Assembly (NCBI GenBank): GCA_002943765.1
Contig: PQWQ01000008.1
Location: forward strand, 1,116,001 to 1,180,000
DNA from: Psoroptes ovis
Taxonomy: Eukaryota > Arthropoda > Arachnida > Sarcoptiformes > Psoroptidae
Length of the DNA: 64,000 bases
Direction of reading: 5' to 3'
Both the position numbers and the translations under genes were made by a program. Under the pieces are notes generated by a model. It was not told where the DNA came from. It did not search any database and saw nothing but the letters and a program-made list of their open reading frames with translations. Positions 24,128 through 36,681 of this stretch are shown in pieces (the first letter of the stretch is position 1; the number at the start of each line of letters is the position of its first letter).

Positions 24128-25173
24128 CCAACATGGCTTGTTTTCCACTTATTTGCATTTTAATTTAGTGTGTAGATTTCTGATTTCAAAATTTAATGCT
24201 GAATTTGATTTACATGTGTGCTTTTTTTTCAACGGTGGTGGTGATTAATAATTTTGTATTTTAATATATGTATTTTATGCATTTTGCCAAAATTAGAAAA
24301 GTTAAGAAATCAAAAATAATTCGTTCAAAAAAACTCTAAATTATGTGCTTTAGATGCATATTTCGCCATTAGATGTGCTTACACACACACATGTGTCAAC
24401 ATTCTATCCGTAGCGAATCGTAAAAAGTTGTCGGTGTGTGAAATATGGGAAATTATTCCACTGTTTCCCGAATCGAATTAATCAAATTTAATCATCATTG
24501 AGTTTAATTCAAAGATCACATGAGGTCAATTTGGTCTAAGATATTAGTCATTGCTGAAACTGTTTGGCCCTTGGTCCGATAAGCTTTGCCGATTTTCACC
24601 CAAGGGCAAATCTGGCCCCAGTACCGAGTCCAGTACCGACTGATCTTCGGTTCTTAGGTCAAATCATCTTGGTCGAATCCTCAACATTTGTCTAAAACCA
24701 TTGAAAACGACCAGTGTTGTCGTTATTTGTCATCATGCCATCGCTCCTCAAAGCCATTCAAATCTTCAAAATGCCACGCATTCAAATTCATCATTTCATC
24801 AAGTTGATCTTCATATTCAAATCATCTTTCAACGACTTTTTCGTTCGTTTGTTTTGTTTCTTATTCTTGTTTCTTTTGTGTCCATTTTTCTTATCGTTTT
24901 CGTTATCATTTTTATTGCCATTTCTTAAAGATATTTACATTAACATTTACATATGCCATTCGCCATTTACGCTTGTTCACATTTGTTTTTTTGGTGATTA
25001 TTTCTTTGTTTTAATTTTGAAATTAAAACAAAGAACTACATGAACAATGACAATTCGAAATATAATAATCACTTGTACTTATCATTTTAATGGCCAAAAA
25101 AACAAAAAACAAAAACATTATAATCATTCATTGACTCTATTTTTTCAAATAATTAAATTTCTTTAATTAATTT

Positions 25174-25253
25174 TAAGATTGTCCGAAAAGTTGGTTCGTA
25201 TTCAATCATTGAATTGCTGTCTGTACGACAGCCATCATTTTTCGGACAGCCTC
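25174..25253. mobile_element. TTGTCC palindrome (divergent class)
   Basis: AAGATTGTCCGAAAAGTTGG to CATTTTTCGGACAGCCTC, with a second small palindrome CTGTCTGTACGACAG in the centre. Confidence 0.75.
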
Positions 25254-27716
25254 ACATTTTTTTAAGACCATTGTCTTTGCTTGTTGTTTATTATCTGCTA
25301 ATTTTTCACTTTTACTCTTTGCAATGAGAATTTTAATTGACAATTCTCCATTCAAAGATAACTAAGATTCATAATAATGGCATTCTTTGATGTTTATGAA
25401 TGAATGAGGGATATTTTGGGGAAAAAATTTCTGGGAAAATTCCCTGAAATTTCTCGGAAATTTTCCGAAAACGAATTCACCCACCAACTGGTTTTTCAAA
25501 GTTCTTATCATTCATTGTACCTTATGCACTTGCACTCAAAGGTGAATCTATTGAAGATTTCAAATTTAAGAAATCGAAAATTGTCAATCGATCAGTTGAA
25601 AAAAAGTCAAAAATGATCAAAAATTCAACGAATTTATCGGAAAAATTTCTGGAAAATTTCCCATAATAAAAATTCATTTCGGCCGTTTCATAAATAAAGT
25701 AATAATCAAATATTCATTGATTTTTTTCTACTCTCATTTTTTGATCATTTTTTTTGCCGGTGAAAATTTCTTAAATCATCAATCGATGATGATTATTATT
25801 ATTATGATTGAAAATTGCTCATAAAAATGATTTATTCAAAAAATGACTTCTTATTCATTCAGAAAAAATGATTTCCTGGAAATATTCCCGAAAAAAATCT
25901 TAAAGAAAACTTTACGGAAACGAAGTATTTTTTTTAAGAAAAAAAAAACTTTACGAAAAAAGTTTTTCCGAAAAATTTCCGAAAAAATTTTATGGCCAAA
26001 CTTGACAGGAATCCTCCAACCCCCCATCATCCTCCCCTGCTGAATAAGTTGAATTATATTCACCATTTTCTTATCAGTTAAATGCACCAAAAAATTTCTG
26101 GAAAATTTCTCAAAAAAAAAACATTAAAATTTTCTAAGATAAAAATCTTAAAATTCATCCAAAAAAAAAACTTGTTGTGTAACGAATTTTCTTCACTGAT
26201 AAACTGTTCACCATCATTCACAAATATCGTTCACCCGTATTTAATCTAAGAAATTCTTTTGGCCAAAATGAAGAATCGTTTTGAATTTTTGAAAAATTTC
26301 TGTGAAATTTCAATTCACTCAAAGAAATATGGCTGATGATGATGAACATGTTTGTTATCATCAGTAGTTGATCAGTAAACACATTTTTCGTGGAATTTTA
26401 CTGGAGAATTTTTACGTAAATGTTCAATTTTTTCCAGGAAAATTTCCCTATTCACAAATAAAGTTACGCGCGGAAAAAAATGAATTCGTTTATTCGTTTT
26501 GTTTCTTTGTTCCAAAGATATTTTCATCTATTAATCAATGTCTATATTCGTTATTATTCATATTTGTTCTAGCCTCTACCCATGTTCATAGATCATTATT
26601 GTTTAACCCTTTCATCATTCGACCCTTTTTCAAAATGAAATTCGGGTACTATTTGACCGCAATAACTGCTGCAGACGTGACTATCACGTTTGCCAGAATT
26701 CACCCTACTTTTCTTTGACTCCAAGACCAATTCATTTATTGACTCGAAATTCAAGAATTCCTGGTCTATTCTAGAGAGCTGTTTGGGTCTTTGGTTCTTC
26801 GATTCTTGACTCGATCAATTCAATCGGTTCATTCACTCCTTCTGTAGGGGGTATAAGGGTTTGTAAGGAAGAACAGAAGAGGAGGAGGTGATTTCATAGA
26901 AATGAAATTTTCAATATGTTTTATTCTATTCGATTTGATTTGATTCAATTCAAATAACAATAGATTCATAAAAACGATATCTATGATCGATCCATTCATT
27001 GATGAATTTTTATTGATATTAAAGAATTGAAAGAGGAGGATTTTTAATGAAAATTTCTCTTCCTTCCCCTCTTTCCCTCCATCCCCCATCTCCCATTTCC
27101 CTCTCTCCTCCACTCTCTATTCATTCCTCTGATCAATTTTCTTATTGATTTCTTATAAGATTCATACGATTTAATTGATTACGATGTGTATAATCTTGAA
27201 TAGCGTGTAAGTGACTGATGAAATTAAAAGAGGGTGATTCATAAACAAATTCAATGAAAATGATTCAAAGTAAATCATTTTAAATTTCAATGGAAAAAAA
27301 AATCGATTAATTTTTCCCTTTATTTGTGCTTGTTTGATCAAAATGATTTTTCCCTGTGTTTGAATAATCGAAAAAATTGGGGCCTTGATCGGGGCCCGAA
27401 TTCGGGCCCATACTCTTCGGAATTTATCCTTTTGAATTATTCAAAATTGAAAATTTTTTGAATTTGAGAATGAATGAATGAATATTGCGGAACTGAATCG
27501 ACTCCAAATCGACTTGAATTGACTTGAATTTTGAATTTGATTTTGTATTGAATTCATTCGGAGTTTTTTGAATTGAATTCAATTCCAAAATGATTTCCCA
27601 TATATATGAATAGCATATATGTGTGTATGTATACAAATATATACAATTAATGATTATATTTTTAATGGTTAATATTTAATGATTATGTATTCAATGATAT
27701 ATGTGTGTTTTATGTT
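25254..27716. other. Non-coding, low-complexity and pyrimidine-rich tract
   Basis: More GGAAAATTTCC-type words (25420-25475, 25640-25665, 25860-26000). A C/T-rich tract (27058-27130) and TTTAACCCTTTC at about 26599 (a piggyBac-like end without a mate) are the only notable items. Confidence 0.55.
27392..27409. repeat. 18-bp perfect palindrome GGGCCCGAATTCGGGCCC
   Basis: Loopless GC-rich palindrome in AT-rich DNA. Confidence 0.85.
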
Positions 27717-27803
27717 TGTTGTCCGTAAAGTTTTTGCGGGCGAAATCAATAGAAATTCAATGGATTTGTGTGCTGAAAATTCGCAAAAACTTTTCGGACA
27801 ACA
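27717..27803. mobile_element. TTGTCC palindrome (divergent class)
   Basis: TGTTGTCCGTAAAGTTTTTG and CG pair with CGCAAAAACTTTTCGGACAA. Confidence 0.82.
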
Positions 27804-28636
27804 GTCCATTTTCACAATTTCTCGCTCTCTTTTTTTTTGGGAACAAATTCAAATAAAATGAATTTTTCGTTCAATTTTTTTATTTTTCATTCAATTTCAT
27901 TTGAAATTTATTGATCAATAAATCAATCAATCAATCAATCAATTGATCGATTGAATGATTCGATCAAAAATCGAATTGAAATCAATCGATTTGAATGATT
28001 ACTTGAATGTTCATTGAATGTTCGTCTCTCTGATAACCGATTGGCTTCGATCGTATCGCTCTGCCACAGCTTTCATTGAAATTCTTTGATTGCATTTTTA
28101 GCTCATCCATTTCTTCTGATAAAATGAATTAATTAAAGAATCAATCAAAGATTTAATTAATTAATTGATTGTTGTAAAGAATTGATTAATTAATCGAAGA
28201 TTCTACTTAAATTGTCGATTTTACTTGAATTAATCGATCAAATCAGATCGATTTTGATTAATCAATAATCAGTTGATGGCTGATTAGCATTATCACATTT
28301 TACATGCAAGTTTTTAGATTTACATTTTTCCAATACATTCCCAGCATACGATTGGCGCCATTCACATATTCAATATTCTTATTTTTGCAATTATTTACTG
28401 TTTGATACTTTGTATCATATTCGATAACTTAAAAATTGTACATTTTCACTCGAAAGCATTTGCTTTCAACGAAAATTTTGATGATTTAATCAAAAAATTA
28501 GACCAGAGTTTTGCATTTGTTTACCTGTAAAAAATAATTATAATCTACCTGGAATGATTATGATGTTGATTGAATGATGATGAGTCAAGCAAAAAAAAAA
28601 AAAAAAAAAAAAAAATCAAGGTGGAGATGCTAAATA
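27804..28636. other. Non-coding AT-rich DNA
   Basis: ATCA/TTGATTAA-rich sequence (27900-28270) with no gene or element recognised; ends at the poly(A) run. Confidence 0.55.
28591..28615. repeat. 25-bp poly(A) run
   Basis: Uninterrupted A run; assembly length may be unreliable. No retroelement upstream is evident. Confidence 0.9.
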
Positions 28637-28716
28637 TTAGATTGTCCGGAAAGTTCTGGCCGATTTTTATGAGCAACTCTATTGATTAAGCGGAATGAAC
28701 TTATCGGACAGCCTAA
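28637..28716 (-). mobile_element. TTGTCC palindrome, family A, minus orientation
   Basis: TTAGATTGTCCGGAAAGTTC, TGGCCGATTTTTATGAGC; ends GAACTTATCGGACAGCCTAA. Confidence 0.9.
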
Positions 28717-29523
28717 TGTATGAAGATGTCTGAAAGTTTTCTGTGTACGCACAATGATTATCATAATCATTATCATTATCCAACACCATCAATACCTAAG
28801 GTAGGCAGGTATTATTCAGGTGTTTTCCATTTATTAGCATAGATTATTCGATATTTGTTCTCGAACACCATGTCAAATGCACCATTTGTATTTTCAATGA
28901 TGATGATGATGATGATGCTGTCAAAGACCTGTTCATTATCATTTGATTGATTTAAAAGTTATTCAAATTTGAAAAGTAAAAATTTTGACCAAAAATCGAT
29001 TTCGACCAGGAGTAGAAATCGATTAAGATGTTCTTGTTTGATCTTTGAGTATTCAGGTTTATTTTGGTCTATTTTGGCCGATTTCGATCAAGATTTAGAT
29101 CAAGATTTACATAATTTGATTCATTTTGAATTCAATCAAAACGTATTTTATGAATGCAAACAAATACAAGATTATTTCCACGTGTATTTCATTCATTCAT
29201 TCATAATATTTTCAAATCCATATTTTTTCAATGATTTTCTACGGAAATGAAAATTCATCTCGTATGATTGAAATATATTCATCGATTATCATTGCTTGCT
29301 TAGTTTAATGTTAATTAACTTTGATTTAACTGAATTAAACCTAAAACAAACATCGATTAAATCGATAATCGATTAGATCATTATTCTTAGGGTGACGATC
29401 TGATCTGATCGATACTCTTCCACCATCATCTACCACTGGACATGTTCCTTAAACCATCCTTCAAGTCCTTATCGACCAGAATCCATATTTGGAATTTCAC
29501 TGGTCAAATTCTCACCTATTTTT

Positions 29524-29595
29524 GCTGTCCAGAAAATTTTTGCCGATTTTCCTGTAGGCTTTCAACGTAACAACCCGGAACAACTTTCCGGACAA
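29524..29595. mobile_element. TTGTCC palindrome (divergent class); last one before the 10 kb gap
   Basis: GCTGTCCAGAAAATTTTTGC to GAACAACTTTCCGGACAAG. Confidence 0.65.
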
Positions 29596-30649
29596 GGCCA
29601 AAACATTCATTATTCTTACTTTTCCTCATTCAAATTCACTAATTATTGGCCAAAATATGTTTATTTATTTACATATATGAACATCCGCATCAATTATTTT
29701 CGTTCAAAATGCCAATTACATCTCTGAATAATTTGAATAAATGAAAAAATTTGCATATTTTTTCCATCATCCATTCAATAATAATAATAATAATGGATAA
29801 TCATTATTTATTATGATTATTTGTGGTTTTTGGTAATTTTATATTTGAATGACTCTTAGATAACTATTTACGTTTTGCTCGCTTCATTTGTTTATTTGTT
29901 CATTCAAATCTCTGCATGTTGCATCTTTGCATCTGCTGCTGCATTGAAAATGGTGTATTATCTTCGATGATTTTCTTGTTTAGTCTTGATGATATGTCTT
30001 TTGTGGTGTGTTTCTCTGTTCGATTGCCTCGAACCACTCGCTATTGTTCAAATCCAATGATGATCTACACTCAGGAAAATATTAAAAAAAAAAAAGCATT
30101 GAAAATAGTTAGAAACACTTTCGATTGTTTTTGTATTGAAAATAGTTACGAAAAAAAAGCATTGTGGAAGATACTTTACCTTATCCAAAAAATCGAATTC
30201 GAGGGTGAGGACGACATGAGGAGGACATGAGGACGACATTATCGATACAATCGATGCCCTCACAAATTTTTTAGCTGGGTTTTTTTTTGCCCCCAGGTGC
30301 GTTAATTTATTAATTAGGCCTTAATTTTAATTATATTTCAATCAATTTTATTTAAATACAAATAATAAAATCATAAATGAATTATTGTAAAAATATATTC
30401 ATGAATATATCGATAATTATCGCTAGATTTTAACCAAAATCGCCTGATTGTTGCTGATATCAAATTCAAGCAGGAATTTCTGATGATTATTCGGTTTTAC
30501 TTTCAAGAATATTACCGTCCATAGTCCACAATCATGAATTCATTCAATCAGCATCGTCAATCTTTCGAAAATTGTTGAATTTGCTGTTTGATAAATTTAA
30601 TTTTAGATCCGGTTTTCCAATTGATATTTGATAATAATTTGCTAATTAT
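29596..30649. other. Non-coding, nothing recognised
   Basis: Three near-repeats of GAGGACGACAT (30206-30239) and AT-rich DNA. Start of the palindrome-free interval. Confidence 0.55.
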
Positions 30650-32950
30650 CGAAGAAATTAATAGGAATTAAAATCGATGATATTAATCAGGATCAATACG
30701 AAGGCTATATTCATTAAATGAGCCTATTCAGAATTATAATTTTTGAAAAAAATTAAATTCCACCCATTAATCAAAAAATGTACTTAATTTTTTCAAAGAT
30801 GATCTTCGCATAATCGATCCAATTCATTTGATTAAGATGCAATAATATCCAATCTCATTGATTCTTAAATTGACAATTTATTGGTTGAAAAAATCCACGA
30901 TACATCTTCAAAGATGATCCTGAAATGAAAATAATTTAATTAATTGACAATCCGATTCAAAAATAAAGAAAAAAATTCCCTCAAATATTTACTTCAACTT
31001 GAAATAGGTCGCAAGGATGATTCTGATCCGATCGACCATCGTACAAAAATAGAAGTGAACTCTGGAATTAAAAAAAAATAAGATAAAAATTAAAGACAAT
31101 GATTAACTCACAATGCATTTTCAGCACATTTGTCTTGATAAAAAATTTGAAGAAAATTAATATTTTCATGAAGATCAATTCACCGCAATGATATAGTGAT
31201 TTCTTCCCAAATTATATTCAAATAACCAAATGGTCATGTTGATGAATAATTGAATGGATTAAAAATTTAGGCTGTCATTCAAGTCTATTGAATGAATAAA
31301 TAAAAATTAGAATTTCAAAAATATAAATCGATGATATTAATTACAATTAATCTTAAGACCATGTTCATTTAATCAGCCTATTCAAAATTATAAATTTGAA
31401 AAAAAATTGAGTTGAATTCATTAATCAAAAAATGTTTTACCTCTTTTTTTTGGAAATTTTTTTCGATGATCGATTCAATTTATTAGAACATCTAATGATG
31501 CACTTGAATCTTTATGATATTGTCCAATCTTATAAATTCTCTGACCGATAATTCAATGAGTCAATCTATGATACAATTATTTGATAATAAATAATTTCTG
31601 GAATTATTAATTGTTTTCTGAATTTCAAGATCTCAAGATGATAAAAAAAATAAAGATTTATTGCCAATTAAATTCAAAAGAAATTACCTTAAGTATTTCT
31701 TTCAACTTGGATCAGGTTGAATTGATGATTCAAATTTTAATCACCATTTAGCAAAAATTGAAGTGGAACCTAAAATTAAAAAAAGAAAAAATCAAAGGAT
31801 CATAATCCAAATCCAAGACAATAACATTGATTATCTCGCATAACATTTCGATAATTGTCAATTTATTTAGCCTAATAAAAAAAATTCAAAAAATAATCAA
31901 TACAATGTTTTGATGGAAATTTATTTACTTGGAAAATTTGATGATTTCTTTCAGATTATATTCAATTGATCAACTGGTCATGGTGAATTAATCATTAAAT
32001 GAATTAAAAACAAGTCCAACTTGAAATCACGATTGATCATGTGATTCTTTGAAAATATTATTGAAGAATAAGATGAACATTGAAATTGATTCATCCATTC
32101 AAAGATCAAATCAATGGCCAAGTCAAAGCGAAAGTCAAAACCCGATCATTAATTGGCCAGGTCAAAATCCTAAGTCAAAGAAAGTCAATCGAATATTATT
32201 TGATCAATCAACAATGTTCATCTTCACTTCAACAAATATATCACAATTTTCAATGATCAATTGACATTCAAATTTGGAACATGTTTTCAATTTTCAATGA
32301 TAATCTAGGCCAAAGATGTTCCCAATCTAATTCTGAAACGAAATAAAATGTGAGATTTATATTCATTTAAATGAAAATTACCTCAAATTATCACTTTGGA
32401 TGATTTATCTATAATTTCCAATCGACATCTGATCTCACTGCAATTTTCAGGCATCTGTGACATATTTCATAAATAAACATTTTTGAAAATTATACAAGAT
32501 TACCTTTGTTTATCTCAAATTAGTAAATCTGTGATAATCAATAATAATTAAATTGATTTGAATCTTACCTGGAGTTCATGCATCATTAACATATCATCCG
32601 GAATTCGCATGATGATTGCGTAATTTAGATGCAAATTAGTCTTGATAAAAATATGAAAAGATCAGTATTTTTCCACTGTTTATCTTTATTAAATAATGTT
32701 TTGACACGATTTAAAAAGTCAATTGAAAATTTGCTCAAAAATTTAAAAACAAAAAACTTACAATCTGACTCATTGCTTATGTTTGGAAGCAATGTTGATG
32801 CTAAAATTGTCATTGTGATTTCATTATCATTGGATCACAATTTTAACAATAAAATCAATATATTATAATCAAAGAATCCGCCTCGATCGAATATCACAAT
32901 CAATTGCAATTCATGGAGATGAAATAATAAAATTTTTATCGAACTTTTTT
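30650..32950 (-). repeat. Divergent ~3-fold tandem duplication with exon-like blocks, non-coding
   Basis: Three blocks of about 600-700 bp (about 30660-31300, 31310-32040, 32280-32820) share order and many words, for example CAGCCTATTCAAAATTATAA near 31374 and its relative near 30724. On the minus strand each block has an acceptor-like TTTNAG/CAG, an exon-like piece ending AAGTTGAA/AAAGTGATAATTTGAG, and GGTAATTTTC as donor (GGGAATTTT in the first block). The exon-like pieces checked have stops in all frames. It lies about 0.7 kb downstream of the transposase on the same strand. It could be a spliced long non-coding RNA or decayed element DNA. Confidence 0.45.
32759..32813 (-). other. Possible short first coding or leader exon
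   Basis: Minus strand ATGACAATTTTAGCATC... ends AGATT|GTAAGTTTTTT, a strong donor. The encoded MTILASTLLPNISNESD does not run on openly into either nearby acceptor I tried (AAACAG|TGG or ATCAAG|AC). Could be the 5' exon of the triplicated transcript. Confidence 0.2.
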
Positions 32951-33612
32951 GGCGGCTCTTTCTCGAAAATTCAACGGATTTTTCGAATGAAGAAGTTGCG
33001 CTTTTTAGATACGCTCTTTATGAATTATCCCAATTTTTTGAAATTTGAATCCAAATTGAATTTTTTGAATTCAATTTAAAATTAATTAATACAAAATTGC
33101 ACGATTTTCATCAGTTGAGATGAGTATCGACAGATTAAAACATGAAAATTTAATAGATTTTCGGTATATTTTATAGAATTTTTAGATATTTTATAACAAT
33201 CGAATTGAGTGAATCAATAGATATTTTTTATTCTTATGATAAAAAATTTTATTATCAGTGAAAAATCTTGCAATAAATGATGATGAAAATTGATAGAATA
33301 CATATAATTGATATGGGTGATGATAATAATGATGATTAGATATATAAAAAAATTTATGATGATGCAACTTGACTTCTTTTTTCAGATGAAATGAATTTTT
33401 CATTTTTTAAAATTTGTTGACGTCTCGATGATGATACTGTGAACAATGAATGATCCAACTTTTATTCATTTTTCTGAATGTTCTTCTTTGCTTCATAACC
33501 AACATGGACTTGGAGAAAAAGTATAAGAAATTATTAGCAATTTTTCCATGTTATTCACAACTTACTATTCATTATGTCAATTATTTATCATATCATCCAT
33601 CAGGGGAATTAA
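32951..33612. other. 3' flank of the transposase gene
   Basis: AT-rich. The minus-strand AATAAA at 33466-33461 is the only likely signal. Confidence 0.45.
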
Positions 33613-34499
33613 TTAAAAATTCGTTTTTTTGAAAATATAATCCAAATATTTGGTATTTTTATATTTGAATATGAAAGAATTTGTATGTGATAATTCTTCC
33701 AAAGCGACACAATGATCTGCTGATTTCAATGATATTTGATGCAGGTTCAAATTATTGTCACTCTGCCTAATTGCCCATAATTTACCACAAACGATGATTC
33801 GGCCATTTCTTTGGTAAAACTTACAAGCTTCCAGCATTTCATTATCTCTGGACAAAATAGCCCTCGCGATGTTCAACTTCACACGATACGGATAATCACT
33901 GACATACATCTTCCCATTCTCGTCACGAGTTTGACGTGTTGTCGATTCGTCCATGTCAGCTAAGAATGGCAAGGACATTTGATATCTTTTTATGATTGAA
34001 AAAACCACATTGATTGAATTCTTAGACGTATCGTTGAGCCTTTTAAGGAAATTATGTTTTCGTTCGTATTTTTCAGTACTGAATTTCATCAAATTTCCAT
34101 AATAAGCTATCAAATCTGGATAATGCTCGATGAAGTGCATTTTTGGCGTCATTATGTTATTATTGACACAATTTTGAGCCATAGATTTGACAATTTGCTG
34201 AAGTTCGTGCAAATCTTCAGCATCGTCGGAATATGACAAAAAGATAAATCTTCGCAAATTCAAATATAATTCAAATTCCCGCTGATGTTCGATTATTAAT
34301 TCGGGGAAAATCTCGATCAAACGTGATGCGAACTCGAATTTCTGCATCCCTTTCCCTTTTACCAACATATTTGATTGAAAATTTACGTATATTGGTCCAT
34401 TGACCATCTTGAATTCTTTAATTCGTTTTTTCATGCGTTTTTTATCGATGAAGTCATTAATCTTCTTCAATGTTACGCTTAATATGTTAGGGATGATTC
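33613..34499 (-). CDS. Transposase exon 4: C-terminal half
   Basis: Acceptor TTTTAACAG|GA restores VAEGIIPNIL. Family motifs are TPKMHFIEHYP and YERKHNFLKRL, the latter with the likely last acidic residue. Stop TAA at 33615-33613. A minus-strand AATAAA at 33466-33461 lies about 150 nt downstream and could serve polyadenylation. Confidence 0.78.
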
Positions 34500-36681
34500 C
34501 TGTTAAAATTAAAATTTTATTAGAATATTACGATGACATTCATTAGAATTATACCCTCAGCCACATCATGGAACCAATCCGGCGGTGATATCTGAAAAAT
34601 ATTGATACCCAGAGATGTAAAGGGTGATCTCGCCTTGATCCCATACGAACTGCGGAATGTCCGGTCATTCTCCAACAATTCTAATTCATTATGATATTCA
34701 TTTAGATTTTTATGAATTGTTAGAGGCCGATCTTGTGGCACGTTAAGACTTTGATAATTTTTTCCGCAGTACCGGCACGTGAATGAACGGCCAAACGATT
34801 GACTGAATCCCAACATTTCGGCTATGGCCAAATTATCACCTGGACCATTGAGAATATTCAAATGAAATTTGCATATAAATCGATTCTTACAAAATAAAAT
34901 TAAAAACATACCCAACACGTGAGATAAACCAATTTTTATATGGGTGTTATTATAATTTATCCCGGTGTGAATTAGATTTTTCAAATCATTGTTCAATGGC
35001 GTCATCAGTTCTTCGAGACTGATTTCGGCAGATTTCCTGTCATTCGATCGCCAGAGCATTACAAGATGGATGTCTCGGTGTTTCGTTTTTGGGATCTTGT
35101 AATTGTCGATGTCCATGTAAAGGGCGAAAGTTTTATTCTTTTTATTATATTCCCTGAGAGGGTTGCCCACACCGAATTCATCACCATAAATCATAATTCT
35201 TAGTTTATTCATCAGATTGTTATTATTTATATATGATGGTAATTTATCTGATGTTTCCTCGAAAATTATTTTCACCAAGTCGTCATTCAATATATATTTT
35301 TCCAATATAGATTTGATTGGGACATAATAATAATTCAATCCCGTCTCGCCCAATAGATATTTTTTTGGGGTAATGAATCCTTTCATTGTCTTTGAGTATT
35401 CCCATTGATAATGATCAGATTTTATCAAATCTATCAAAAACCTGCGATCGATAAAAAATTATTAAAAAAAATGATATCAAAATTTTCTTTTACAAAATTT
35501 ATAAACAAAACTAAATTTAATCCGTATTCGTATGAATCAATATAATAATTTTTATGCGAAATAAAATTTTTTTTATGGCATACCTATTCAAAGGTTGAGG
35601 ATATTCTTTTTCAATAAATGGAATTGTCATTGACACGCCTAATGATAAAGTTGCGTTCTTCATTGCACGATTGTATATAACTAACTCAGAATAGTATTCG
35701 AAACGCTCATAATCTTCTTTAGTTAATTCGCTTTTTACATTTTGTAAAAATCGGCATGGCAGATCATCTGCATTGTCATCCGAGTCGGTCTCCATGATTG
35801 GTTGGCCATCAGAGATGTTAAGTTCCATAGATTCGGAATGGGTGATAAATGATGGTAATGATGCGGGGAGTAACGATGTTGATGATGTTGATGGTAATGA
35901 TGCGGGGAGTAACGATGTTGATGATGTGGGGGGTAATGATGTTGGTGATGCGGATGGTTCTAATTGTATTGATGTTGATGGTTCTGATGTTGGTGATGCG
36001 GATGGTTCTAATTGTATTGATGTTGATGGTTCTGATGTTGGTGATGCGGATGGTTCTAATTGTATTGATGTTGATGGTTCTGATGTTGGTGATGCGGATG
36101 GTTCTAATTGTATTGATGTTGATGATGATGATTGCGATGATTCTTCAATGGATTCGACGGTCGTATCAGCCCAAGTTTCAGGATGGCTGCTATTGATGTG
36201 AACCAACATTCTGGTGCCACTTCTGAAAGTCTGACCGCAGCACTGGATAGACGAAACGATCTTTTTTCTCAAATCATTATAATTCTTAATTACTTGATTT
36301 TTTTGATCGTATTTTCGCTTTCCTCTCTTCTGATGCATTCCTTGTCTCAACTCCCTAGCTTGATCAAGATATATTCGCAATTTTGCTGCTAATTCTGGGG
36401 TAGAATTAGCCAAAATGCTCATTTTTTGCTGTATATTGTCGAATTCATTTAGATCAATGTTAAATGGCCCAAAATCATTGAAAAGCTGTTGCATTTTTTT
36501 TACCAATTCGGTGTAATATGAGACCAGGTGGTCAGAGGACATCTCTGAACGAACGTATGAATGCAAGGTATGCATCACCGATCTTATTTTTTTGACTTCG
36601 TTATTTTCTTTAAATGAAAATGAGAAATAATTGAAAATTGATATTTCATCTAATTACAAAAAAGTACTCACTATTGGACAT
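33613..36681 (-). CDS. CACTA/tnp2-like DDE transposase, apparently intact, four exons
   Basis: Spliced exons 36681-36672, 36607-35584, 35441-34555 and 34499-33613 (all GT-AG introns of 64, 142 and 55 nt) sum to 2808 nt, exactly 936 codons with the TAA stop. The protein has a degenerate C2H2-like finger (126-145), a 16-residue Ser/Pro repeat in four copies (about 168-225), then motifs I associate with animal relatives of plant tnp2/CACTA transposases: YGDEFGVGNPL (Asp432), GPGDNLAIAEMLGF (Asp547), CRYC (567-570), PPDWFHDVAEGIIP across the last splice, TPKMHFIEHYP (758-768), YERKHNF (Glu786). It would cut and move its own element. No terminal repeats were found by eye, so a domesticated gene is possible. 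A 72-nt in-frame piece (34911-34840, GT...AG) may be a further intron; removing it joins VLG to DNLA. Confidence 0.78.
34555..35441 (-). CDS. Transposase exon 3: catalytic core first half
   Basis: Acceptor ATCGCAG|G completes Arg345. Holds YGDEFGVGNPL, RDIHLVMLWRS, GDNLA and the Cys pair CRYC. Ends GCTGAGG|GTATAA, phase 1, in the middle of the FHDVAEG motif, which continues correctly in the next exon. Confidence 0.78.
35584..36607 (-). CDS. Transposase exon 2: N-terminal region with finger and Ser/Pro repeats
   Basis: The open frame would begin at a GTG (36578), not a usable start. A 10-nt first exon (ATGTCCAATA at 36681-36672, donor A|GTGAGT) joined to 36607 (acceptor TTTAAAG) supplies an ATG in frame, giving MSNKNNEVKK. 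Ends AATAG|GTATG. Carries CCGQTF...H....H and the 48-bp tandem repeat. Confidence 0.7.
35939..36134 (-). repeat. 48-bp tandem repeat, about four copies, inside the transposase
   Basis: Unit on the + strand begins GGTGATGCGGATGGTTCTAA and repeats every 48 bp with very few differences. It encodes the 16-residue unit TSEPSTSIQLEPSASP on the minus strand. The near-identity suggests recent slippage or unequal exchange. Confidence 0.9.

Noticed and set aside
24560..24610. Another TTGTCC palindrome (GGTCCGATAAGCTTTGCCG)
   Set aside because: Only a weak match to the left arm and no AACTTTTCGGACAA on the right; it is instead a small GCCCTTGG/CCAAGGGC dyad.
26599..26720. piggyBac-like element starting TTTAACCCTTTC
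   Set aside because: No matching AAAGGGTTAA end found in the next few hundred bases.
35773..36201. 142-codon + strand frame rich in Asp/Gly/Val
   Set aside because: It is the antisense shadow of the tandem repeat in the transposase exon.
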